Origin: an uncultured Veillonellaceae bacterium | GTDB lineage: Bacteria; Bacillota; Negativicutes; Selenomonadales; Selenomonadaceae | Direction: 5' to 3' | Length of the DNA stretch: 52,273 nucleotides | NCBI GenBank assembly: GCA_945949525.1 | Contig: CAMFES010000005.1 | Location: 1 to 52,273 of the forward strand | In this document: piece by piece, positions 43,051 through 50,931 of the stretch | Position numbering within the stretch: position 1 is the stretch's first letter | Layout of the letters: every line of letters begins with the position of its first letter | The notes under the pieces: model-generated | What the model saw: only the letters and a program-made list of their open reading frames with translations | The model's database searches: none | What the model was told of the DNA's origin: nothing | Program-made: the position numbers and the translations under genes

Positions 43051-43854
43051 TCAGCTGAACCAGCGGCTGAAGCCGGTCTTTTTCTTTGCGGGAGCCGCTT
43101 TTTTGGCCGGGGCCGCCGCTGCGGACTTTTCTTCGCGCTTGTCGCCTGCCTCGTCAGCGTCCTTATTCTCCTGCTCGTGGCCGCTCTCACGAACAGCCTG
43201 CCACAGGCGGCGGGCATCGCGATACAGCTTGTCATCGGCCACAGGACTGCAATTTTTTTCATCCACCAGGCGGCTGAGGTACAGCACAGCCTTGTCGCGT
43301 ATCCCCAAATCGGCATACAGCGCCCCTATCAGGTACATGACCATGCTGTCTGTCAGTGTATCAATCGGATATCGCTCTGTTTCCAGGGAGCGCACATAGA
43401 GCTTCAGCGCCCTGTCTATGTATACCATTTCCTTTTCCCTGTTGCCGGACAGCCTGTAAATCCACGCCAGCCGGAGGGTAATACCGGCCCGCCTGGCCAG
43501 CGGTGCCTTCAATATCTCGGCACAGAACAGGGCCAGCTTGACAGCCGCAATACCATCCGGCACATCGCGCTCCTCATGAAAATCAAAATGCACGTTTTTT
43601 TCAACCAGGGCGTTGCCCATCAGCTCCCGCCTGCTCATAGGCATGGCTGTCAGGAACACCTTTTCATCCGCGGCAAAGCCACAATGCTCACACACCCAGA
43701 TATGGTACAGATACGGGTCAAAATCACGATAGTGGCAGCAATAGTCGTTATCCACCTGGGTTGCCACCAGCCGCGATTTTACCTTGACCACCCTGGTGCT
43801 TTTGCCGCAAACAGGACAGTTTTTCTCCACTACAAAAGTAAACTCTGTCGACAT
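43051..43854 (-). CDS. DUF2225 protein with zinc-ribbon-like cysteines and TPR-like repeats
   Basis: The 267-residue protein matches DUF2225. The N-terminus has CPVCGKST (~13) and WVCEHCGFAADE (~53), likely one zinc site. A helical tetratricopeptide-like part follows (~90-200: AGITLRLAWIYRLSGNREKE, LIGALYADLGIRDKAVLYLSR). The C-terminal ~50 residues are an Ala/Lys/Glu-rich tail ending in KKTGFSRWFS. The family's function is unknown. GAGG lies 6 bases before the ATG. It belongs to the metA-containing minus-strand run. Confidence 0.87.
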   Translation of the reverse strand: MSTEFTFVVEKNCPVCGKSTRVVKVKSRLVATQVDNDYCCHYRDFDPYLYHIWVCEHCGFAADEKVFLTAMPMSRRELMGNALVEKNVHFDFHEERDVPDGIAAVKLALFCAEILKAPLARRAGITLRLAWIYRLSGNREKEMVYIDRALKLYVRSLETERYPIDTLTDSMVMYLIGALYADLGIRDKAVLYLSRLVDEKNCSPVADDKLYRDARRLWQAVRESGHEQENKDADEAGDKREEKSAAAAPAKKAAPAKKKTGFSRWFS

Positions 43855-43872
43855 GATAACCTCTTCCTGCCT

Positions 43873-44508
43873 CTACTCATTATCCTCCGGCCTGTCCGGC
43901 TTGTGGGCCTCCCGATAGGCCTCCTGGGCCTCTGCCAGCTGCGCCTTCAGCGCTTCATCCAGATCCCCCTTGGTGCGCTCGGCCAAAATCAGCTGGTTGC
44001 GCATGGCATAGTCAATAACCCTCTCATAGAATCTGCCATCCAGGCTCTTTTCTGACAGCTCCTCCAGGCTGACCTCCAGATCCGGCTTAACCACCTCAAT
44101 AGTCGTCCATGTAGAATCCAGATAATCCACCTCCCGCACGCTCACCTTTTTTTCAGCCAGATTGATGACCAGGTACTCCGAAACCCCTACAAAATCCTCA
44201 AACCCTGCCAGGGACTTGCCATTCCAGCGGCGCTTGGCCACCACATCGTTTATCATCACATCATCAAAGGTCTTTAGCACGGGAACTACCAGCAGATTGG
44301 TATCAAGGTTCCCCTCGGCATCAATTTCATAGCATATCTGCTGCTTGTTGAAAAAATAGTTGGTCCGGGCGGAGGACTGCACCCAGCGAAAAATATCCTC
44401 CGGCACATACGGCGACGCCTCAGCCTGACTTATCGTATTTGTACAATTTGCACAAAAGGAAAAGCTCAAGAGAGCCGCCCCTGCAACCAGCAAACGCTTA
44501 TAATTCAT
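43873..44508 (-). CDS. uncharacterised secreted protein
   Basis: A 211-residue protein with a clear signal peptide (MNYKRLLVAGAALLSFSFCANCTNTISQAEA, cleavage likely near SQAEA). A lipobox is not convincing. The mature part is ~180 residues with the pattern FVGVSEYLVINLAEKKVSVREVDYLDS. A similar pattern is found in short secreted proteins of this group, including the one encoded at 45509. The C-terminus is a charged helix (LDEALKAQLAEAQEAYREAH). The start at 44508 is set by GGGTGAGG; the frame open to 44550 has no site. Confidence 0.78.
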   Translation of the reverse strand: MNYKRLLVAGAALLSFSFCANCTNTISQAEASPYVPEDIFRWVQSSARTNYFFNKQQICYEIDAEGNLDTNLLVVPVLKTFDDVMINDVVAKRRWNGKSLAGFEDFVGVSEYLVINLAEKKVSVREVDYLDSTWTTIEVVKPDLEVSLEELSEKSLDGRFYERVIDYAMRNQLILAERTKGDLDEALKAQLAEAQEAYREAHKPDRPEDNE

Positions 44509-44525
44509 TAACCTCACCCTGTCTT

Positions 44526-45467
44526 TTAAATATTGTCCTGATAGCGGCAAAGACTGTCCAGCTCATAAGGAGTTTCCTGATAGACATAGTAGTTCAGCCA
44601 GTTGGAAAACAGCAGATTTGCCACCGAGCGCCAGCGCACCACAGGCGGCCGGGACGGGTCATCATCAGGATAATAATTCTTCGGCACGTTGACATTCGGC
44701 ATGCCTGCCGCCATATCCCTGTCATATTCTTCCTTTAGTGACAAAGGGTCATACTCTGCATGGCCGGTAATAAAGAACTGCCTCTGCTCCAGGTTGGCAA
44801 TAGCGTACACCCCGGCCTCATCATCCGACTCCGCCAGAATCGTCAGCTCCTCTATCTTTTCAACGTCCGACCTGCGTATCTCCGTGTGCCGGGAATGAGG
44901 CACATAGAACTCATCATCAAAGCCTCTGAACAACGGCTCATTCTGCTGGCAGAGATGATGCTTGAACACGCCAAATATCTTGGGAGCCACATAATACTTT
45001 GGGATGCCATAATGGTAATACAGCCCCGCCTGGGCTCCCCAGCAGATATGAAAGGTGGAATACACATGGCTCTTGCTCCACTCCATGATTTCCGAAACCT
45101 CTTCCCAGTAGGCTACATCCTCAAAGGGCATCTGCTCCACCGGCGCCCCGGTGATGATGAAGCCGTCGTATTTTTTGTGCCGCACCTCGGCAAAGGTGCC
45201 GTAAAACTCCGTCAGATAATCCTGGGATGTATGGGTCGGCACATAGGACTCAGTATAGATAAAATCCACCTCCACCTGGAGAGGCGTGTTGCCCAGCAGG
45301 CGCAGCAGCTGGGTTTCCGTTACCTGCTTAACCGGCATCAGATTCAGAATCAAAAGCCGCAGGGGGCGGATGTCCTGACTGTAGGCCCTGTCTGAATCCA
45401 TGATAAAAATATGTTCTTTTTCCAGAATTGCCGCCGCCGGCAAATCATTTGGTATCTTAATCGGCAT
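44526..45467 (-). CDS. metA: homoserine O-acetyltransferase (MetA type)
   Basis: The 313-residue MetA-family enzyme activates homoserine for methionine synthesis. The catalytic Cys is in [10 protein letters not shown] (~142), the His in ITGHAEYD (~235) and the Glu shortly after. The residue that selects the acyl donor lies in [12 protein letters not shown]: Glu after GAPV (~111) marks enzymes using acetyl-CoA, whereas E. coli-type succinyl enzymes have Gly there. The activity is therefore called acetyl rather than succinyl, by family knowledge. GGGGAG lies 9 bases before the ATG. No SAM riboswitch or T-box was seen nearby. Confidence 0.94.
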   Translation of the reverse strand: MPIKIPNDLPAAAILEKEHIFIMDSDRAYSQDIRPLRLLILNLMPVKQVTETQLLRLLGNTPLQVEVDFIYTESYVPTHTSQDYLTEFYGTFAEVRHKKYDGFIITGAPVEQMPFEDVAYWEEVSEIMEWSKSHVYSTFHICWGAQAGLYYHYGIPKYYVAPKIFGVFKHHLCQQNEPLFRGFDDEFYVPHSRHTEIRRSDVEKIEELTILAESDDEAGVYAIANLEQRQFFITGHAEYDPLSLKEEYDRDMAAGMPNVNVPKNYYPDDDPSRPPVVRWRSVANLLFSNWLNYYVYQETPYELDSLCRYQDNI

Positions 45468-45508
45468 TTATATTAACTCCCCATATTTACATGATTTCCT
45501 ACCACAGC

Positions 45509-46408
45509 TCAGCGGCTGATGGATTCGTAATCATCCAGGCTGTACCTGTGTACCCATTTCATGTGGGAATTCTCGTAGGTACGCAGCTGGGTCAGCTCCT
45601 TCTCATCGTTTGAGCCCTTCGCTATGGCATGATATGCCCCGTCCGTTTCCCTGTCCGTATAATCCTTCCAGCCTTCGCGGGCATTCCAGTGCTGGTAGCG
45701 GACAATCTTGCTGGTGTACTGCGGGATATTGATGGCCTTCTTCAAAAAGCGTATCTCTATAACCTCGCCGCTGGCAGACTTGCACTCCTGCCACTCCCAG
45801 AAGATAATATTCTCGCCATTGACCCGCATGGTAGTCGTGTCCGCCATGCAGTTCACATAGCTGCCGCCGGACAGGCGATCCTGCCACAAAAGCAGCCATC
45901 TGTCCGATGCACCGCGGCGATCCACCTCGCCCATGCCGAAGACACTATCCACAATGTAGGCATAAAAATCCTCGTCAAACTCCTGAGAGTTCATCTCCTT
46001 GTACTTTAACGGCTGATACTGCTTGCTCCACAGCTTCACGCCATTCTTGTCGTAAAAGGTTTCGGTCAGATAGGCCAGCACCCTTGTCTGCGGGCATATC
46101 TGCACGGTTGCCAGGCTGTACGCCAGATCATTCGGCCTGATATCCTTTATGCCGTAATTGTCCAGGGTTTCCTTGGCTCCCCCGTAGCTGTAGGTGGTTT
46201 TGGTCACGGCCGTAATTCTGGTGGCAATGCCCCCGAATGCTTCCTGTACCTTTACCTTTGAAGTATCAAAATACTTTGTATAGTTGTTATCCGAAGATAT
46301 CCAATACCAAGAATCGGCTGCTGCCTCAGCCGTGCTATGCATGACAGTGCTGCACATAGCCATAGTCAGGAATAAAACAGCTGAAAAAATAGAAAAACAG
46401 TACCTCAT
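45509..46408 (-). CDS. uncharacterised secreted protein
   Basis: I do not recognise this 299-residue exported protein. It has a signal peptide (MRYCFSIFSAVLFLTMAMCSTVMHSTAEA, cleavage likely after AEA). The mature N-terminus WYWISSDNNYTKYFDTSKV and the later GENIIFWEWQECKSASGE resemble 'surface-adhesin E-like' or DUF4468-like secreted beta-rich proteins common in Negativicutes; this is a pattern impression only. GAGGG lies 7 bases before ATG 46408; the frame extending to 46468 has no site. It is the first gene of the metA run, 41 bases before metA. Confidence 0.78.
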   Translation of the reverse strand: MRYCFSIFSAVLFLTMAMCSTVMHSTAEAAADSWYWISSDNNYTKYFDTSKVKVQEAFGGIATRITAVTKTTYSYGGAKETLDNYGIKDIRPNDLAYSLATVQICPQTRVLAYLTETFYDKNGVKLWSKQYQPLKYKEMNSQEFDEDFYAYIVDSVFGMGEVDRRGASDRWLLLWQDRLSGGSYVNCMADTTTMRVNGENIIFWEWQECKSASGEVIEIRFLKKAINIPQYTSKIVRYQHWNAREGWKDYTDRETDGAYHAIAKGSNDEKELTQLRTYENSHMKWVHRYSLDDYESISR

Positions 46409-46595
46409 GACAACACCCTCTTTTCCAAAAATATATCCCTTTAGCACATACTGCGTATATAAAAACATATACTTTGATTATTTTATCATATTTCGCCAAT
46501 CTTTACCACATTTTGTATGTGGGGAAATTTCAGTTTTCCGTAGTGGTTGTTTGTTACTTTGAGCATATACTGATGTAATTTGTTATTTCGTAAGC

Positions 46596-46781
46596 TCTGT
46601 TCAGACATAAAAAAGGGACAGGTAGCGGTAGTACCCATCGAAAACACGCTCTCGCTCCTCATTGTGCCTCGCGTTACTAACATTCATCTATCGCCTTTGG
46701 CTCTGATGAATGAAGTAACGAGGCACAACAAAGGTTTTCTATGGGTACATACCGCACCTGTCCTTTATTGATCTGAACAGA
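46596..46781 (+). repeat. palindromic intergenic element, copy B
   Basis: Outer arms TCTGTTCAGA, ACAGGT, GTACCCAT and GAAAAC pair with GTTTTC, ATGGGTAC, ACCTGT and TCTGAACAGA. The inner stem TTGTGCCTCG / CGAGGCACAA and the stem ATTCATC / GATGAAT enclose a loop with ATCGCCTTTGGCTCT. CACGCTCTCGCT lies in the 5' internal bulge. It is intergenic between two minus-strand genes. Confidence 0.85.
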
Positions 46782-46847
46782 TACAACATAATAATCAAAC
46801 GATACTCCATTAGTATGATGCTATAGCAACTAATCATACTCTACGGA

Positions 46848-46904
46848 AAGCCTGAAAAAAAGGGGGGAGGGAGGGCTGGCGAAGCTTGATACTGCCAGCC
46901 GCTG
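46848..46904 (+). repeat. G-rich hairpin repeat, copy 1
   Basis: AAGCCTGAAA, then a G-rich run (GGGGGGAGGGAGGG), then GGCTGGC...ACTGCCAGCC forming a 7-bp hairpin. It is about 85% like the reverse complement of 49739-49792. The G-run could form a quadruplex. The remaining bases of 46409-46961 are AT-rich and show no gene. Confidence 0.8.
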
Positions 46905-46961
46905 TACAAACTATGGCAAAAATGGGGGTTTATATACCCATATCGAAAATATGTAACAGCC

Positions 46962-48152
46962 TTAAATGCTTAATACTTCCCCATCCTGCAAAACAACAAC
47001 ATTACTGTCAGGAAAGAGCTGTTTCATTTTTTGTGGCGCATCTGTATGCATAGGTATAATCACATCTGGCGACAATTGCTCCGCAAAATGACGAATATCC
47101 TCCGCAGAAGCATGACCGCTGGTATGCAGCTTCTCCCAGTTCCCTGCCAGTGTCAGGAATTCCGGCAGATTACTGCCCTGCTTATTGATGTAGCCATCCC
47201 ACATTGAATAGAGCAAAATACTCTTTGACCTGTCAAATTTCCTAATGATGCGCTCAAAGATCGGATTGGCACGGACGAATATAAGTCCCCCAGCTTTCTG
47301 AATCTTCGACAAAATATTATCATCATAATAGAGGAGCTTGGGCATCTTCTTCCCTTTACGGCCAAATACGGCTTTTATCAGGCCATACTGATATATGTCA
47401 CTGACGCAATACTTCCCGTCAGGAACGGCATCGGCAAAAGCGGAAATTCTGTCCACATTGGTAGTCGCACACAACACAAATACATATTTATATTTCTTTA
47501 AATACATCACTATGCGTCGTGCCAGTTCACCTTCCGGAGTGAAATTGCCTGCCGTACGAGATATAGTCGTGCCCTCCGTGACCAAAACATCTACCTTTTT
47601 TACGTTACTAATAATATCTTTCATATCATCTGTACGCATACCGTGCAAACGAAAATCCCCAGTATAAAGGACACGCCTGCCTGCCGCTTCGATCAAAAAC
47701 ATGTAGCTGTCACAAGCAGAATGGTCTGCTCTGAAAGGAGTAATCACCATATCGCCGAAACTCAAACGCTCACCACTAGCAAAAGTTCTGATACTATCCA
47801 ATCGGCTGTGAAGAGCATAATTTTGAGGTTTAGTACGCTTGGAAGACATGACCATGATGTCCTTCGCCACTTCCCCAGTATACAGAGGAAGCTCCGGACG
47901 AACCCGCTCCAGCTGTCCCACATGGTCACCATGATAGTGGGTAAACAGCACGGCATCGCAACGGCCATTGGCATCCGTTACACCGGAAATATGCAAAGGC
48001 GCCGAAACAAAATCATCATCCAGCGAAAGCTCATCTCCCATATCAATAATAACGCGAGCATTCTCCGTAGCAAACTCCGCCGCCATACCGCCAATCTGGT
48101 GCGTCCCCCTATGAATACAAAAGTTTAATCCTTTTTGATTTCCACTCCGCAT
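46962..48152 (-). CDS. MBL-fold, beta-CASP-like metallo-hydrolase
   Basis: The 396-residue protein is related to RNase J-type nucleases. The N-terminus HRGTHQIGGMAAEF resembles the 'GGxxEIG' start, the zinc site is FTHYHGDHVGQLE (HxHxDH, ~75), a further His lies in FRADHSACDS, and Asp in YTGDFRLHG. The beta-CASP end motif is HTSGHASAEDIRHFAEQL followed by VIIPMHT. Residues that bind two zinc ions appear complete. It is shorter than RNase J (~550) and lacks its C-terminal domain. Start ATG 48152 has GAGAGG 6-7 bases upstream; TTG 48167 is the alternative. It is 16 bases after a PD-(D/E)XK-like gene, and both are AT-rich for this window. Confidence 0.85.
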   Translation of the reverse strand: MRSGNQKGLNFCIHRGTHQIGGMAAEFATENARVIIDMGDELSLDDDFVSAPLHISGVTDANGRCDAVLFTHYHGDHVGQLERVRPELPLYTGEVAKDIMVMSSKRTKPQNYALHSRLDSIRTFASGERLSFGDMVITPFRADHSACDSYMFLIEAAGRRVLYTGDFRLHGMRTDDMKDIISNVKKVDVLVTEGTTISRTAGNFTPEGELARRIVMYLKKYKYVFVLCATTNVDRISAFADAVPDGKYCVSDIYQYGLIKAVFGRKGKKMPKLLYYDDNILSKIQKAGGLIFVRANPIFERIIRKFDRSKSILLYSMWDGYINKQGSNLPEFLTLAGNWEKLHTSGHASAEDIRHFAEQLSPDVIIPMHTDAPQKMKQLFPDSNVVVLQDGEVLSI

Positions 48153-48168
48153 CCCAGACCTCTCCAAA

Positions 48169-48906
48169 TTATTCTTTCATCTCATGAAGAATAGAAATTT
48201 TATATTCACCATTTTCCTCACGCATGGACAACACTTCCACTTTTAATTCATCTAGTAACTTATGCAAAATAGGGTATTCATTATAATCACTGTACTGGCA
48301 GCTATTTTCAAACACCAGCGCACTGGCTCTTACTATCCTCTCATTCTCAGGCATCTCCAAATGACATCCATCATTAAAGTCTTTTATCAATTTTACTTTA
48401 TTCACTGTTTGAAAATAAGTATATACTTCCAAGATACAGCGAAGCATGGTCTCTGAATTTTCCTGCTTTTTCAACTCTAGAATACGTAAGTTTTCGCCAT
48501 TATACGCCAAAAGGTCTATCTTACCGGCTTCATCGCCCTGAACATTTTTCAATGGTGTCTGATAATCTATGATTTTTCCAATTACGTCATATCCTTCACT
48601 GTTTTGCCAAGAAGAATACATACTCATCGCTACTGTTTCTTCACGATCTGACTTCCCACTACAGTCACCATTATGTGTACTGATACAATAAGTTTTCTCC
48701 CTGGTTATTTGTTTAATTCCATTTTTATACTCTTTAATCTTATCTAGCAAAAATTGTGCAATAAACTCGGTGTAAGAAACACCAGTATTCTTGATATGCC
48801 CTGTATTTTTCACAAAATTCTCTTTATAAAATAGCGATGGCCTCTTCTTCAAAGCCTCATTACACATATCCTTAACTTCTGTCTCTGTGTACACGAAATC
48901 ACTCAT
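48169..48906 (-). CDS. PD-(D/E)XK nuclease-like protein
   Basis: A 245-residue soluble protein not assigned to a named family. The sequence EAGKIDLLAYNGENLRILEL (Asp, then Glu-x-Lys in LELKKQ, ~128-148) is the D...ExK core of the PD-(D/E)XK nuclease fold, followed by a helix (CILEVYTYFQTVNKVKLI) as in restriction-like enzymes. No methyltransferase or specificity gene is near. The base composition is clearly AT-richer than the housekeeping genes, suggesting transfer. It is first in a two-gene operon with the MBL protein. GGGAGG lies about 8 bases before the ATG. Confidence 0.75.
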   Translation of the reverse strand: MSDFVYTETEVKDMCNEALKKRPSLFYKENFVKNTGHIKNTGVSYTEFIAQFLLDKIKEYKNGIKQITREKTYCISTHNGDCSGKSDREETVAMSMYSSWQNSEGYDVIGKIIDYQTPLKNVQGDEAGKIDLLAYNGENLRILELKKQENSETMLRCILEVYTYFQTVNKVKLIKDFNDGCHLEMPENERIVRASALVFENSCQYSDYNEYPILHKLLDELKVEVLSMREENGEYKISILHEMKE

Positions 48907-48934
48907 TAACTTTTCCTCCCAAAAATAAATTTAT

Positions 48935-48962
48935 ACCATATTGATCTAATTGCACTCTGCAA
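48935..48962 (-). promoter_or_regulatory. possible promoter of the PD-(D/E)XK-MBL operon
   Basis: On the minus strand TTGCAG (48962-48957) and TATGGT (48940-48935) are 16 bases apart, ~30 bases before the start codon. A TGGTATAAA extended -10 alternative overlaps it. Confidence 0.45.
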
Positions 48963-49108
48963 GTACCTAATAGTCAAATAAAGCTTTCAGTTGTGTAAGT
49001 AAATTGAAATTTGTATCATTGTTCACTAATCACTTTTGTGCTAAAATACACCTGTTGATGGAATGAACCGTAACAGTATAAATACATTACTTAGTGGAGG
49101 TAATTTGC

Positions 49109-49672
49109 ATGGAATACACAAATTTTCAGGTGGGAGAAAAATTCCCCCTGCCTATCAAAAATCAGGGGGACGGGGGACTTTTTCAGATAGATGCCAACGG
49201 CTGCATGTTCATCCTGCAGCTTAGCAAAACTGATGTGATTGCCACAGAGGCATTTCGCACCGGCAAGCTGGAGCTGGGACTGTATGAGCAGGATGGCATC
49301 TTGTTCCTTCTGTACAAGATTGACGGCATCTTCAAGGAGGGCTGGGGAGATTGCCCACTAGGCGTTCAGCTGTTGCCGCCGGGATTGAAGCCTATTCTGG
49401 AGGATTTGCAGGAACCTGTACTGCACATGTATCTGGTGGATACCAATCTGCAAATTTTGCTGGCACAGCGCACGGTAGAGCTTTCAGAAGAATTTTTCAG
49501 CCAGCTGCACAAATCCGTAAAGGCACAGCTGGAATCCTCCATGACACCGGGAGCTTTTGTGACCGCCCTGCAAAAAATCTGGGGACAGCATTCCTCCAAA
49601 GACATGAGCGAAAATCTCATTGTTCATCAATCAGTGGAAATGAAAATCCCACCAATGACACCACGACATTAA
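49109..49672 (+). CDS. uncharacterised protein in the accessory patch
   Basis: I do not recognise this 187-residue soluble protein. It begins MEYTNFQVGEKFPLPIKNQG and has two alpha/beta segments (GCMFILQLSKTDVIATEAFR, GILFLLYKIDGIFKEGWGD). After ~residue 95, helices follow (LSEEFFSQLHKSVKAQLESS). The start at 49109 has GTGGAGG 8 bases upstream; the in-frame GTG 49094 overlaps that site. It is divergent from the PD-(D/E)XK gene and is followed by a 575-base repeat region. Its composition is closer to the host than that of the two nuclease-like genes. Confidence 0.78.
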   Translation: MEYTNFQVGEKFPLPIKNQGDGGLFQIDANGCMFILQLSKTDVIATEAFRTGKLELGLYEQDGILFLLYKIDGIFKEGWGDCPLGVQLLPPGLKPILEDLQEPVLHMYLVDTNLQILLAQRTVELSEEFFSQLHKSVKAQLESSMTPGAFVTALQKIWGQHSSKDMSENLIVHQSVEMKIPPMTPRH

Positions 49673-49738
49673 TTGCAGTTTGCACAAGGGAGCTGTCAGA
49701 CAAGCAATAGCAAATATTCTATGGGCGGAGCGGCAATG

Positions 49739-49792
49739 CAACGGCTGGCAGTTAAAAGTTTCGCCAGCCTCCCCCTCCCCCATTTCAGGCTT
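49739..49792 (-). repeat. G-rich hairpin repeat, copy 2
   Basis: Read on the minus strand it matches 46848-46904: AAGCCTGAAA, GGGGGAGGGGG, GGCTGGCGAAACTT, ACTGCCAGCC. It lies in inverted orientation relative to copy 1, on the far side of the accessory genes. Confidence 0.8.
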
Positions 49793-49850
49793 GCTCGTAA
49801 AATACTGTTTGTTGCCAGAGCGAAATATAAGAGATTGCTGATAAGTAGGC

Positions 49851-50183
49851 GGGGAGCTGTCGCAGGATTGCAACTGTTAGAAGATTATTTAATGGGCGGT
49901 TGACTTTATAAGCAGATTTGTGAAAGTTTTGTGTCAGACCTAGTAAAGAGTATCAGGGCATGTACCATTCGCATGGCACTTAGACGCGCCTCGGTGCTTA
50001 GTGATACGCGAGCCGAAGGCGAAGCGTGAACTTAGCATCCGCTAGGCGTGGATAGTAGCGCGAGCGTGCCTGCGATGGTACTGCCCTGATGCTCTAAAAA
50101 AGGTCTGACCGTAAGTTTATACATATCAATGAAAAAAGTAACCGCCCATGGGACATTTGCTATTATTTACCTAACAGCTCCCC
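49851..50183. repeat. 333-bp nested palindrome containing element copy C
   Basis: Outermost arms are GGGGAGCTGT and ATGGGCGGTT (49851-49904) against AACCGCCCAT and ACAGCTCCCC (50139-50183). Inside lies copy C, 49933-50109, with arms GTCAGACC, TATCAGGGCA and GTACCAT against ATGGTAC, TGCCCTGAT and GGTCTGAC. On the minus strand copy C shares a 19-base identity with copy A starting TACCATCGCAGG, plus GCCTAGCGGA and TTCGCCTTCGGCTCG. A further GGGAGCTGT...ATGGGCGG copy lies at 49689-49728. No gene is supported in 49673-50248. Confidence 0.82.
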
Positions 50184-50248
50184 TGCACTAATCTCCAAAA
50201 CTTTCATATCTCGCCAAAGTGACATACAAGCACTACGACAAACTGAAA

Positions 50249-50881
50249 TCACTCCGCATATATTGTCAGCACATCAGGCACCTCAGTGATAAACCACTGC
50301 TTTGCTGCCTTGCCGATGGTTTTGGTGGTGGTTGCATCAATGGCCCCGCTCAATACCATGCCCATCAGCGGCACGCTCTTCCCCACTACCTTGCCGGTCA
50401 GCTTCACGGCCGCCTTCTGCGCCGCCTTTTCCAGCACGGCAGAGGTCAGCTTATTGACAACCTTGGAGCCTAGCGCGCACAGCATCAGGGCCTTTTTTAC
50501 CTTCTCATCCTCCAGCTTCCAGCCGCCCATCAGGGCGATGGCAGCCGCCATGCGCATCTGCAGCAGGGTACTGCTGACAAGATTTATCGGCAGGGTCATT
50601 AGCCCGCCTGCACCCGTGGCAGCTCCTAAAAGACCAGTCTTCACCTGATAATCCTTGACCAGCCTGTCAGCACGCTCTTCCAGCGTACCGCTTTTGGCAA
50701 GATATTCCCTGGCCAGCTCCTCCGCGCTGTCCAGTCCCGGCAAATCCGCATTGGCGGCCATTTTGTACGCCCAGTCCAGTATCAGCGAATAGCTGCCGGC
50801 ATCACCCTTCAGCACATCATTCATCCAGTTTGCCGCCTGATTAAAGCCCGGCAGGCTCGAAAAATCCAGCTTCATATACAA
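50249..50881 (-). CDS. EcsC family protein
   Basis: A 210-residue protein resembling the EcsC family (known from the Bacillus EcsABC region; role unclear). Marks are the N-terminal helix WMNDVLKGDAGSYSLILDWAYKMAAN, then LVKDYQVKTGLLGAATGAGGLMTLPINLVSST with its Gly-rich amphipathic segment, and GKVVGKSVPLMGMVLSGAIDATTTKTIGKAAK near the end. There is probable membrane association but no clean transmembrane helix. The start is ambiguous between TTG 50881 and ATG 50875; GGAAGGG fits the former, GGCGG the latter. Confidence 0.8.
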   Translation of the reverse strand: MYMKLDFSSLPGFNQAANWMNDVLKGDAGSYSLILDWAYKMAANADLPGLDSAEELAREYLAKSGTLEERADRLVKDYQVKTGLLGAATGAGGLMTLPINLVSSTLLQMRMAAAIALMGGWKLEDEKVKKALMLCALGSKVVNKLTSAVLEKAAQKAAVKLTGKVVGKSVPLMGMVLSGAIDATTTKTIGKAAKQWFITEVPDVLTIYAE

Positions 50882-50931
50882 TACCGCCCTTCCAGCGCAA
50901 CCTAATACATCATTTCCGGCATCCCTGTCAA

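Noticed and set aside
49673-49903. 76-residue plus-strand open frame after the accessory gene
   Set aside because: It lies over the G-rich hairpin repeat and a palindrome arm, lacks a ribosome-binding site and has no recognisable features.
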